Part shown: piece by piece, positions 1 through 11,927 of the stretch | Layout: the number at the start of each line of letters is the position of its first letter | Numbering within the stretch: the stretch's first letter is position 1 | Assembly (NCBI GenBank): GCA_026545765.1 | Contig: CM048844.1 | Location: forward strand, 69,483,035 to 69,547,034 | DNA: 64,000 nt | Origin: Plantago major | Lineage: Eukaryota > Streptophyta > Magnoliopsida > Lamiales > Plantaginaceae | Reading direction: 5' to 3' | Notes under the pieces: model-generated | What the model was told of the DNA's origin: nothing | Seen by the model: only the letters and a program-made list of their open reading frames with translations | Databases searched by the model: none | Translations under genes and position numbers: made by a program

Positions 1-1030
1 AGCCAGGTATTTACTCACATTTTCTAGTTAGTTTTGGTTTGGGTGCCTTAAGGGAACATCATCGAACTTTCTTTCTACCTATTTAGTTCGATATTCTACC
101 CTTTCGGTTTTGGTTGCAACCTCTCACTCTCGGCTTGAAACTTCGATTTTGAGACATACTAGACGAGGTGCCAAAATTTACATCCGATTAATTACTGATT
201 ATTTGATGTTGTTGTTGGTATTTGGTTGAGGTAACTTGGAAGTTTAGGGGTGCCTGGTTAGTCAGTAAAAGGATGTAAGATGGGTTAATGTATTGTGTTA
301 ATTGGGCTATTGAAGCCTTGGACTCCTTTTGTAATTGGAACACTTCTAGTGTTCCCACTTGTGTTGATGATGAAATAAATTTTCAATTCTTCAAAAAAAA
401 AAAAAAGCACATTAATTTCCACTTTGTGAGAAATAAGGTCCTTGAAGGTGTGATTGAAACCGGGGTGGATCCTCTACCCCATTAAATACCCCACAAAATA
501 ATCCACTCTTATAATTGTACCATGTGGCATCATATAAATCCAAATAAATAAATTAGAGTTTAAGTAGTTTAACTATGGTTCCTAATTTTGCTCTCTAATC
601 TGCAATTTTTCTAGTTTAATAAAATACATAGTATTTATTTTCCCTTTTCTACATATTGATTTGCGTTGTTTAATTGACAGAGGATTCCAAGTTTCTAACT
701 TCTCAAACTTTAAAGTAAAAAATGATACCATTTCTCTATCTTTTATTTTATACGCTAGTGTATTGGTTGCACATACTTTTATCTTCAAATTTTCTAGAAC
801 ATTCAGAAAGACATCTCTTGTTTAAATACACAAATTAATTAGACAAAACTGTAATTATAAGTAGTATGAAATTATGTGTCTGTCATTTTCAAAATTTTAT
901 TACTAAGTTTGTGATATTTGAAAAGGAAAAACAATCTGTTGATCAATGGAAAAAAAAAAGATTGATTGTTTAGAGGAAAAATCTAATTTATAAAGACAAT
1001 AAAACAGTTAGACTACACATGCTATAATAT
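1..1030. other. AT-rich intergenic DNA, no gene seen
   Basis: No convincing coding region, RNA gene or terminal repeat is visible. There is a short poly(A) run near 392-404 and generally AT-rich sequence. The few short open frames show no family resemblance. Confidence 0.6.
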
Positions 1031-1065
1031 TTTGTTATGTTTTATAGCGTAAGTAATTCGGACGA

Positions 1066-1690
1066 GACTACCAAAGTTACAACATCCTCCACAACCATTG
1101 CTCGATCTTCTTAGCAACAGACATGTTAACAGTAGGAAATTTCTGGAGAATATACGTGCTTATAATATGTTGTATGCATTTACATCTGTGGGAGGTATAC
1201 AAGATAACTCGGTTAACAACGGTCGTGATCCCTATACATAAAAGCTGGGTGGCCAGAATTAACATCGTGTTGGTAGTTTATTGCCAGTTGATGGTCAATC
1301 GCCAAAGTTCTCCCAACTATATATGCATTGTGGCGAAGATTAGACGCAAGAACGAATTGATGTTGTTAGGTATGTAACATAATCAAATAAACTGTTACGT
1401 CTAGATTTTAATTATATACTTTATTTGACATGTGTGATTGCTAACCGTCACAGGTCTAAAAACCCCGCTGTCATCGAAGCTGTTGTTGTAAGTTCACTCA
1501 AAGACATGATTGATGAGTATAACCCAATAGATAAGTACTTTAGAATAGCTGCCGAGAGATTCAGACAAAATGACGATAAAAACGTGAAGCTTTGTCTAAT
1601 GGGACGTAGGTCCCGTGATGGTCGTATGTATAATTTGCCGACTTGTTCTGAAGTGGCTGCTGTTATAGTCGGTATGTGTAATATATGAAT
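1066..1690 (+). pseudogene. Helitron 1 N-terminal domain remnant
   Basis: Translated pieces read ENIRAYNMLYAFTSVGG and, further on, SPKFSQLYI. They align with the Helitron 2 pieces ENLWAYNMMFSFTSMGG and EPKFAQLYI (30387-30968, other strand). The piece at 1425-1688 (IDEYNPIDKYFRIAAERF, then DGRMYNLPTCSEVAAVI) matches the Helitron-like N-terminal domain that precedes Rep in plant Helitrons. Stops and a probable intron (about 1370-1440) separate the pieces. No catalytic residues are expected here. The family assignment is firm, and the fragment is not expected to make a working protein. Confidence 0.75.
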
Positions 1691-1889
1691 TCTCATGGAT
1701 GCGTTAATTTACATTTACATAGCACTTGTGCAAAATAATTTTAATCCTTTATTTTTTTAACAGGAAACAATGAATATGGCATGGATCCGAGGACCTAAAT
1801 CTTTTAAATTTATAGTCCTCCTATATGTGTTCACACGTGTTCATTTCAAGCCGGTATATATTGCACACTTTACACTAACACCGTTCATC

Positions 1890-2646
1890 TTCATTTATTA
1901 CAGGTACATAGTTCCTTACAATCCATACCTCCTGATGAAGTATCGTGCGCATATAAATGTTGAGTGGTGCAACAAGACAAACTCAATAAAGTATCTTTTT
2001 CAAGTGTGTCAACAAATGTGTTGATAGGATTGGTGCGAAGATTACCGTTGACAATGAGGTCAAAGATTACGTCAATTGCAGGTATATATCTGCATGTGAG
2101 GCCGTATGGCGCATTCTTGGGTATGACATACACTATCGTGATCCCACCATCAAGCGTTTATCTTTCCATGTGGACGGTGAAAAAAATGCGTGTTTCAAAG
2201 ATGGTGACTTCATAGAAGACCTCATGGATAAGCCGAAAGTTGCACAAACGAAATTTTTACAGTGCATGAATTACAATAAGGAACACCCAGAAGCACGTAA
2301 GTTTCTTTACTCTGAATTTCCACGACATTATGTATGGAACAAAAAGCATGAGATCTGGAATGCGAGGAAACAGAGGATGAATAAAGTTGGTAGGATATAC
2401 CATGTCCCGCCAAAATTTGAAGCAGTATACTACTTAAGGATAATGTTGAATCACATACGGGGTGCCACATGCTTCGAGGATCTAAGGACTGTTGAAGGCG
2501 TTATCTATCCTACATATCGAGATGTGTGTTATGCTTTGGGTCTGTTGGATGATGACAAAGAGTATATTGATGAAATCAAGGAATCAAGCTTCTGGTCTTC
2601 TGGTCGTTGTGGGAAAAAACATGGGAGTATCTATTTGAGAAAATAA
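1890..2646 (+). pseudogene. Helitron 1 end of Rep domain and Rep-helicase linker
   Basis: The piece starts with [20 protein letters not shown] and SIKYLF, the region of Rep motif 3 where the paired tyrosines of the rolling-circle nuclease normally lie. The match to the usual YLFKY pattern is already spoiled here. The open frame at 2170-2646 (158 aa) continues with DGEKNACFKDGDFIEDLMDK, FPRHYVWNKK, RIYHVPPKFEAVYYLRIML and NHIRGATCFEDLRTV, the conserved linker of plant Helitron proteins. It matches 28111-28641 on the other strand (FENMYYMRLMLNHVRGAAYL). At least one frame shift separates the two parts. Confidence 0.8.
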
Positions 2647-2779
2647 TATACTATCACCGCTAGATGATGAACAATCCAGGTAAACTAATTATTCATGTTT
2701 TTATTTATTGTTTATCTTATACAATCCTAAGTTCGTTGCACTTTATAAATACCTTGAACAGTAATCATAGCACATTTTG

Positions 2780-3540
2780 TAGGACTGGAACTAAGTGAGT
2801 CTGAAATTAAGAACTTTGCTCTTGGCCATATCGAAGAGTTGTTGAAGCGCAATGGTAGTTCTCTGACCCAATTCGAAGGTATGCCGATTCCGAACAACTA
2901 GAAATTCAGGACGAACAGAACAATCTCATAGCTGAAGAGATGTCTCATGACGGTGCTGAAATGCAAGAAGAGTTCAATAAATTGTATCCACTCTTGACTG
3001 ACGAGTAGAGGATTGTATATCAGAGGATCATGGATGCAGTTTCATTGGATATAGTGGCATCGTGGCACTGGCAAGACTTTCCGATGGAGGACCCTATGTT
3101 ATTCGTTACGTGGTCAGAGTGAGATAGCGTTGCATGTTGCATCCAGCAGAATTGCTTCTCTATTGTTGCCTAAAGGAAGGACCACTCATTCGAGATTCAC
3201 CATACCGCTTTTGGTTAATGAGACTACTGTATGTAGTAGGATTACTCCTGGTAGCGATCTCATAGGTCTTCTATAGAAAACAAAGTTGATTGTATGGGAT
3301 GAAGCTCCTATGAAAAATAGATTCTGCTTCGAAGCACTTGACATAAGCCTTCGAGATGTTATTAGTGGCCTAGACGAACATCCATCTTCATTGCCCTTCG
3401 GTGGCAAAGTCATTGTATTTGGCGGTGACTTCAGGCAGATCTACCTGTCATCCCAAAAGGAAGCAGGCAAGATATTGTCAATGCATCACTTTCATCCTCC
3501 AGAGATATATGGAGTCATTGTCAAGTTCTGAAACTTACCA
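2780..3540 (+). pseudogene. Helitron 1 helicase, first half (Pif1-like)
   Basis: Pieces in several frames show SF1B/Pif1-type helicase motifs in order: a Walker A remnant GTGKTF near 3065-3085, Walker B-like IVWDEAPMKNRFCFEALD near 3289-3342, and VFGGDFRQI near 3416-3442. The Helitron 2 copy carries GIGKTF, IIWDEAPM and VFGGDFRQILPVV. The homology breaks off at about 3540, exactly where the copia LTR begins, and resumes at 19548. An in-frame stop lies between Walker A and Walker B, so the reading is broken independently of the insertion. Confidence 0.85.
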
Positions 3541-3542
3541 AG
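3538..3542. repeat. Target-site duplication of copia element 1
   Basis: CCAAG lies immediately left of the element and CAAAG (19543-19547) immediately right: four of five bases match. Five bases is the usual copia duplication length. The left copy fits the helicase codons of the host Helitron (ACC AAG AAT ATG), so the right copy is probably the one that changed. Confidence 0.7.
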
Positions 3543-5215
3543 TGTTAGGAAATTTGTTAGATATTTTGTTAGAAATATTTGTTTAGATTTTGATCAGCAA
3601 CATGATGACTTATCTTAGTCTCAGAAAGGTGATTAGTACTCTTGGTTCACTTGAACATTGTAAAAGAGGAAACCCACTAAGTATGATAGTCTAGCTAATC
3701 TTGTATAGGATGTTAGGTCTCAAAATTTAATTTTTATTTTATTTTATGAAGAAGACCAAGAAGAAGACATCCAAGCGAGAACAAGTTCGACGACATTGAA
3801 GATTTGAAGAGCGCACAAGATTATGAAGCAGTTCTGAGATACCTTGGCCAGATATCTTGAAGACACGAATAGTTTTAAACAAACTGTGTCACAAGAGATA
3901 TCTGAGAAATAAAAGGTCTATCTGAAAACAAGGAAAGTGTCCACAGATATCTATTCTCAGATACCCTGAGCTTTAACCACATTTATGAAAAAAAAAGAAA
4001 TGTATATATTGCAAACAAAGTTGTTTCAATAAAAGTGGTATATGAAGTTAAAGATAAGAACGTGCAAAGAATCAGAGAAATCTGATCAAGGTTGTCTCTG
4101 ATACAAAGCATAGTTCCGTTGGCACTACAGGACAAAAGTATAGTACAATGCATTAAATGCACGGACAGAGATGTCTAAACAAAAGCAACGGTAGCTTCTG
4201 AAGAAGAAGACAAACTTGCTACAGTACTATACACAGATATCAATAGTTTGAATTTGATTTAAGCCTAACGGATACTATTCAAACGGCACTCAAATTCATC
4301 TATAAATATCAACACTTAGACTGCTTGAGAAGACACCTTTGAGCACGCTGAACCTTAGATACACAGAACTTACTGAACACCATTCTCTCAAGAAAACTAC
4401 TTATCCTCAAAGCTTTCTGTTGCGACCAAAGCTCCTGATCTTAAATAGCACTAAAGTTCTAAGTGTCCTGATCCTAAACAAGCACTGCTATTTGTGAAAG
4501 GGTTGAATCGAAAGATCAAGTATCTGAGATTCATTCTCTTGAACAATTATCATAGACTTGGGTCAGTAAAAAGAACAAGATACCATACATTGCAAAGTGT
4601 ATTAAGTATACTTGATTCACAGAGCTATCTGATTAACTGAAAAGTTATTAAAGAAGCTCATATGACAACTCAAACCAAAACCAACACCATCACTGGCGTG
4701 GAGTACAGGAAGTACTTAGTTTGGGAAACTAAGGAATAACTCCAAGGTTATTGAGCACAGGAAGTACTTAGCTTGGGAAGCTAGGGAATAGCTCAAAAGG
4801 TTTCGAGTCTGAAGTACTTGGCTGTGAAAGCCGGGGAACAACTCAGGGGGAACATTTGGTTGGGAACCATTTGTTTAAGGAATCTTAGAATAGGATTTTT
4901 GTAAGGTGACCTCAATTATCTATTATAGTGAATTCTAGGTCTTTGGAAGACCGAAGTGTATTAGTTGGAGGATTACGCCACCTCCAGATACCACTATACT
5001 TGCTGTGTTATTTACTTTTCTGTACTTACATTTCAGCAACACACACACACTTTAACTGTTTCTGCACTTATCTATCTTAAGTCTTCCGCGCTTTGAATCT
5101 AAGTATCAGATATCTACACAGATATCTGAGAATTAGTTTTTTATCGACAAAAGTTTTAAAGGACTATTCACCCCCACCCCCCTAGTCTTTTACTTTGCCG
5201 TTATCTGGACCAACA
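3543..5215 (+). repeat. Left LTR of copia element 1
   Basis: Begins TGTTAGG and ends CCAACA, so it has the usual TG...CA ends. It is 1673 bp and nearly identical to 17871-19542. It contains a small tandem repeat array at about 4687-4850, a short TATA-like stretch (CATCTATAAATATC, about 4298-4311), and a C-rich run near the end. Confidence 0.93.
4687..4850 (+). repeat. Tandem repeat units of about 55 bp inside the LTR
   Basis: Three imperfect units, each built around AAGTACTTAG followed by a GGGAA.CTA.GGAATA.CTC core. The same array is in the right LTR (about 19020-19165). Element 2 shows four units (about 53690-53880, other strand), so unit number varies within the family. The role is unknown. 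Confidence 0.75.
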
Positions 5216-5217
5216 AG

Positions 5218-5229
5218 TGGTATCAGAGC
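5218..5229 (+). other. Primer binding site of copia element 1 (tRNA-Met type)
   Basis: TGGTATCAGAGC begins two bases after the left LTR. It is complementary to the 3' end of plant initiator methionine tRNA and is the usual plant copia primer site. Confidence 0.9.
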
Positions 5230-5311
5230 AGGAGGTTCATAAGCCTTCTGCAGTGAACCTAGATCCCCAGATAGGTGAAGGAACTTTGTCCATTTTCGAG
5301 GACTATTTAAT

Positions 5312-7815
5312 TTGTGTGTTAAGTGTGCAGGAATGTCTCTGAGTGATGCACCCGTTCTCAAACCCGAGAACTACGAGAAATGGAAAAATAACATGATGCT
5401 CCACCTTGAAGCCATAAGTGACGAAATGATCGAAGTGATAAAGAATGGCCCAATAGTCATTCAACAACTTAAACAAGTCATGGAGGTTTCTAATGGTAGA
5501 GACAGAGATCAAAGAGAAGGATCTTCACCTGGCGATCGTCAACAAGTGGGAGATCTACTAGTCAAGTTATTCTGAACCAAAGCCAGAGAACTCGGACATC
5601 GGAAGATGCCAAGAGAAATCGTCGGATGGTCAAGCTCGTAATATCATCATCGATCGACACTGAGCACATACTGATTAAAGCGTAGGGGTGCTAAAATGGC
5701 GAAAGTTGCCTGGCAACTGATTGAAGAAATCTGTGCCGGAACTGAGAAAACCAAAGAAAACAAGTTCGAAGTTCTAAAGTTGAAATTTCAAAATTTCAAA
5801 CAAGGACCCACTGAAACTCTGGAAGAACTTGATTTCAGATTTACCACTCTCATGAGTGATATGGCAGCACTTGGGGAAAGCAACAGATACTCGGTCGGAA
5901 AAGATTAAGACTATTGTCGAAGTCTTAACCATAGCGGGAGCATACTAAATTCTTTTATTTTAACCAAGGAATGTCAAATATCACTCCAGTGGAACTCTTC
6001 TCACATCTTGCTACGGTTGATTATGAGACAACACAAAGAGAACAAACAACTGAAAAGTTGTAGAATATTGCTCTAGTTGCTCAAGGAACTTCTGAAAAGA
6101 AGAAAAGCAAGGAAGAGACTGAGGATGCTCTTGCTGCAAAGCAAATGAGCAAATATGTCAGTCGAGAAATTGAGAGAAGAAAAGCCAAAGAGAAGTAAAA
6201 AGCATCTAGGCTCAAACTATCACCGATACAAAATATGCAAAGCTCATTGAACAAGCCCATTTCGAAAGCATCATGTCTTGAGGAAGTAGAAATTGGAAGC
6301 GATATCGCTTCTATTGTCGAAACCTGGTCACTTCAAGAAGGATTGTCACCTTGACAAACTAAGGACGGTGACAAGAAAGATAGAAGAATCTTGAAGAAGC
6401 GTAAAGCTTTGTAAATCAAGAAAGAAAGAAAATCCAAACTCAATGGATGCTCTAGGCGTTGAGATGATTCAAGATGACAATTCAGATGACTCAACCTTAC
6501 CATCACCGAATTATGTGGAGTTACTCATGATATAATCGACTTGACCTCAAGAAGAAAGAAATGTGGAGTTCTTTGAAATTGACGGTCCAGACATCTCCAA
6601 CATAGAAATCTGTCTTATGGCTGATAAGGTAACACATACTTCTTGTTATACTTATGAAAGTGATGAAGAAGAAATAAAAGATCTAGAAAATCTCAGGAAA
6701 GAACTTGACATCTATGAAAGAGAATTTCTAATGATCCGAGCTAGAGCCGAAAATCTTGAAGAAGAAAAGAATTTTCTTGCAAAGGAAAATTCTCAATTAG
6801 TTAAGATATCTGAGAAAAAGGATGCTGAAAATGCATTTCTCAAAGCTCAGATATCTGAGACTGAAAAGTCACATAGAGAAGCAATGGCTGAATTACGAAA
6901 GAAATATGAAGATCTTCTTTCTGAGAACAAGGAACTCGAAAAGAAAGAATTATCTTTTCAATCTTATGCCAAAGCTAGTGATACTCTTACTGAAGTACAA
7001 TCTTACTTAAGAGATCCTTCAGAAAAGAAAGGACTTGAAATTTGAATACAGACAGATTGTTCTATCACTCTGAATAAGAGTGAGGAAAGAAGAACATTTG
7101 TAAGTACTCAGCAAGATGGTTCCCATGCAATCTATAGTATCGGTCAGAAGACAAAGATTGTTGACAAAGGAAAGGCAGTTGCGACTAAACCTTTGTGGGA
7201 AAAACAAGTCAAAAATAAAACTGTTGGGCACGTCTCTGAAAAGAAACACAATACTGAAAAGTGTAAACACCCACAGTGCTATGTCTCACAAAATGGTACA
7301 ATTGTAGGAGCTGGCAAATTCTCCCATGTCACTTTTTCTGGAAAGAAATTGGACCAACCAGAGACTAGCAAAGCTTCTGAGAAAAGATCTCAGATAGCTT
7401 CAAGTGCTCGAAACGATATTGACTATAAAGACATTGGGAAACAACTTGCTCATGAATACAAACAGGAGCAAGAACGATGGCTAAAGGCTAGAATTGCTAA
7501 AGCAATTATCAGAAGTGGAAGTTGAATCAAGCCACTGAAAATCTGAATGCCAGGGCTAGAAGAAATCTGGCAAGGAAAGATAAGTTTGCTGAAAAGCAAA
7601 CTCAGAAACCTGACAGGTATCTGAAAGCACCAAATGGAGCACCTAGGAACACACCAAGGAAGAAAATAATTCTTAATAATGATAATCATTCAATTAGAAT
7701 TCCTCCTTATGTTCCTATCAGACAAAAGAATGTTCCAAGGAAATTCATTCAAAAATGGATTCCTACTGGAAGATTGTTTAGTCCTGATGGTTCCAACTGT
7801 AAATTGAGAACCTAA
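5312..7815 (+). pseudogene. gag region of copia element 1 (fossil)
   Basis: The first part starts with LKPENYEKWKNNMMLHLEA, the typical start of a plant copia gag with the W-containing N-terminal domain, and continues with ETLEELDFRFTTLMSDM. The middle part (about 6560-7045) is Glu/Lys-rich and looks like a long coiled coil. A region near 6320 resembles a retroviral-type zinc knuckle. The region is broken. Confidence 0.75.
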
Positions 7816-7833
7816 TCTCTTGTTCCCTGTTGT

Positions 7834-10800
7834 GTGCAGAATGCTTCCTGGACTAAAGCACAATGGCTATTTGATAGTGGATGCGGAAAGCACAGGACAG
7901 GAGACAAAGCAAATCTAGTCGATTACAAAGCTTGCAACAGGACCGGATATCGATTTCTTTGGAGGAGAATTAAATCCCTCTCTGGGATTTGGCAACGTCA
8001 AATTGGGAACATTAACAATCACTGACGTACTACATGTTAAGGATTTAGCATGAGCCAGTTTGTAGACAAAGGTTTTACTATAAAATTCAAAGCAAAATAC
8101 TGCAAACTAATTGACAATGAGTCAAAGCAGACAGTCTTGGTTGCTCGACGGAAAGGCAGTCTTTATGTTGCCGATTGGGCATCTGCCACAACTGAAGAAT
8201 GTCTCATGGTGAGTCAATCTGGTCACACTGAAGAGCACTGGTTATGGCACAAAAGAATTAGTCACTTGAACTTCAAAACTCTGAACAAACTTGCCAAGAA
8301 AGAGTTAGTGGTTGGCCTTCCCAAAACATCTTTCAGAAAGAATGGTATCTGTTCTGCATGTCAGATGGGGAAACAATCCAAAATCTCTTTCAAGTCCAAA
8401 ACTAGACACTCTAGTGTTAGACCACTGCAACTATTACACATGGATCTTTTTGACTCATCTGTAACTAGTTATGCAGGAAAGAAGTATGGTCTGGTTGTTG
8501 TAGATGACTTCTCAAGATTCACTTGGGTTGTCTTTCTGAAAACAAATCTGATGCCAGGGTGGAGATACCAAACTTACTGAAAAAGCTTGAAGTCATGAAA
8601 AATGACAAGGTATCTGCAATCAGAACAGACCATGGTACTGAGTTTGTCAACCATTACATAAAGGAGTTTTGTACCTGCAAAGGTATACAACACCAACTTT
8701 CCTCTGTAAGAACACCTCAACAAAATGGTGTTGCAGAAAGGAAAAACAGAACCCTTAAAGAAGCTGCAAGGACGATGCTAGGCGACCTTTGAAATAAGTG
8801 AAGTTTATTGGGTTGAAGTCGTAAACATAGCACTGCTACACTCGAATGGATGTTTGATAAACAAACACCATGACAAGACCCCTTATGAAATCTTGGTTGG
8901 TAAACCCCCTAATATCAAACATCTGAGAGTATTTGGTTGTAGATGTTTTGTTCTAAACAATGGAAAAGATTATCTAAGAACATTTCAACCAAAGGCAGAT
9001 GAAGGTGTATTTCTTGGTTATTCCACGAATAGCAAAGCCTACAGAATTTACAACAAAAGAACAAAGAAAATTGAAGAATCAGTTCATGTTGTATTCTATG
9101 AGGGAAGTAAGAAAACACCTCCTAATGATGAACTCTCAGAAAGGTTCAAAGAACTAATGTTGAGGGATTCTGAAGAAGAATCTTCAGAAAGGAGAAACAT
9201 CATTATGGAAAGTGAGGATGACTCTGGCGTAGAAAAGCTTGATATGCCTAGTAACAACAAGATGACTCACAAACATGATGAAGAATTTCCTATGAAACTT
9301 CCTGAAATGGAAACTGAAGATATTCATCATAAAGCTATCTCTGGAAATAATCTCTCTGAAAGATATGTTCCAGATAGCTCAAACACTGAACAAGTGTCAG
9401 ACATTAACTGCCCTTCTGAGGAGCAAAATGTCTTAGATACTGAAAAAGTATCAAATCAAAATCCCAGTGATTCACATTCAAATCATTTGGATATTGATCC
9501 TACTAGCACTAAACCTATGATGAGATGGATCAAGGATCATCCTGCAAAAGATGTGATTGGACCAATTAATCAAGTTGTTAGGACTAGAAGAGCAATAGCT
9601 GAAAATGCTAATTCTCTCTTTGGATGTTTCATCTCAAATATTGAACCTAAAAATATAGAAGAAGCATTAGGAGACCAAGACTAGATCTCTGCAATGCAAG
9701 AAGAGTTGGATCAATTTGAGAGAAACAAAGTCTGAAAACTAGTTCCATTTGTGGAAGGAATATCTGTGATTGGAACTAAATGGGTTTTCAGAAACAAAAT
9801 GAATGAATCTGGTGAAATAACCAGAAACAAAGCAAGATTGGTTTCCAAAGGATTTACCCAGACTGAAGGCTTAGGTTTTGATGAGTCATATGCACCAGTT
9901 GCCAGATTGGATGCAATAAGACTCTTTCTAGCCTTTGCAGCTCATAAAGATTTTAAAGTTTATCAGATGGATGTCAAAAGTGCATTCTTGAACGGTGAAC
10001 TTGCAGAAGAAGTCTATGTTGAGCAACCACCTGGCTTTGAAGTTTCCTCAGAAAGTAGAATGGTCCATAAACTACAGAAAGCTCTGTATGGACTAAAACA
10101 GGCTCCAAGAGCATGGTATGACACTTTGGCCAAATACCTTCTGGAAAGTGGTTTCAAGAAATGTGAAGTTGATAAAACTTTATTTACCTTAAATCATGAT
10201 GGGAAACTACTCTTAGTTCAAGTATATGTTGATGACATCATATTTGGATCTAAGGACAAGCAACTTTGTAATGACTTTGCAAATCTCATGAAAAGTAAGT
10301 TTGAGATGAGCATGATGGGAGAAATGAATTATTTTCTAGGATTGCAAGTCAAGCAACTGAATGATGGAATATTCATTAGTCAAACAAAGTATGCAAAAGA
10401 TATGCTCACAAAATTCAATCTTAAGCCTTCTGAAAAGAATGCTAAGATACCTATGAGCATTGGAGCCAAAATGACCTATACTGAATCAGATAAGAGTGTT
10501 GAAGAACATAAGTATAGGAAATTGATAAGTTCACTACTTTACCTCACTGCAAGTAGACCTGATATTCAATACGCCGTTGGAGTGTGTGCTAGATTTCAGA
10601 CAAATCCGATGCAAACACACTACAACATTGCTATGAAAATATTAAGGTATGTAAAAGGTACAGTAGATTTAGGATTGTGGTATCCTAAAGAAAGCGGATT
10701 GAGTTTAGCTGGGTACTCGGCGATTATCTTTGGATCACTGCTTGATAGGAAAAGCACCTTAGGAACTTGTCAGTTTCTGGGTACTAGACTTATCTCGTGG

Positions 10801-11175
10801 TTTAGCAAGAAGCAAAATCCAATTGCAACTTCTACCACAGAGGCTGAATATATTGCTGCTGGTTGTTGTGCAACACAAATTCTGTGGATACAACAACAAC
10901 TTAAAGACTATGGACTCGATGAAAAGAAAACTCCCATTTTCTGTGACAACACAAGTGCTATTGCGATTACACAGAATCCTAAATTTCAGGCCAGAACAAA
11001 GCATATTGATGTTAGACATCACTTCATCAGAGACCATGTTGAAAAATGCAATATAGAGATACTCAAGATTGGCACTGAAGACCAACTTGCAGATATCTTC
11101 ACTAAGCCACTACAAGAAAGTAGATTCTTATCCTTAAGACATAGTCTTGGACTAATGGAACTAACAATGAACTGA
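7834..11175 (+). pseudogene. pol region of copia element 1 (fossil)
   Basis: Domains in order: protease with a DSG motif (about 7870), GAG-pre-integrase (about 8230-8400), integrase core with LHMDLF and IRTDHGTEFVN (8430-8790), integrase C-terminal part (8854-9120), reverse transcriptase (about 9751-10450) with YVDDIIFGS, and RNase H (about 10690-11150) with [11 protein letters not shown] and [11 protein letters not shown]. The order integrase before RT identifies Ty1/copia. The longest open piece is 474 aa. The region is broken. Confidence 0.9.
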
Positions 11176-11927
11176 AAAAGTTCAGGAAGCTGGAATGCGC
11201 ATCCAGAGAAGAAAGAAATGCAGGCGGGTATCCGAAGTCAAAAGGATAAAGAGCAAAAAGCGACTTAAGATCTACGAGGCGAAACTCGGATATGAATCAC
11301 TCTATAAGCGGGAACACAAAGGAGAATAGTACAACTATCTGCAGTCAACTACTCTCTTGAAATTCGCATTATTTCTATCTTGATGAAGAACTTGGAAAAA
11401 TCCTAAGTATAAGACAGATTCAGATGCAAATAGTGTTCTTGGTCATAAAAAAACGTGATTCAGATAGCTAATATCCAAAATTCATTAAATGGGCACAATT
11501 ACACTTGTTGATTGTGATCATTCTTTGAAAAAGCAATGGTGACCCTTGATGAAATTAAGCGTTTGATCTATCTGATGGAAATTAATTCACGATAAATAGT
11601 GAATTTGTAAAATTCGACAAAGCCCACTTTGCATTTAATGCGAACTAGCTTTTGCTCACGCACCTTGCAAAACAGAATACGTACACAAAATTAATTTGTA
11701 TGTATTTGTCTGTTGAGATTCTATTGCTATATATATAGGATTTTGGCAAAAGAAATCACTTTCGCCTAATCCAAAATTCCGACTTGCACAAAAATAGCAA
11801 AACCCTCTCTTGATTCTCTGCAAACCTTCTACAATCTCTGCAAATCGAGATTAAGTTTTTCTGCAAAGAATTACTGAATCAAATCTCTTTCAAACATCAA
11901 TCCAAATTCCCTACACTATATAAAGAG

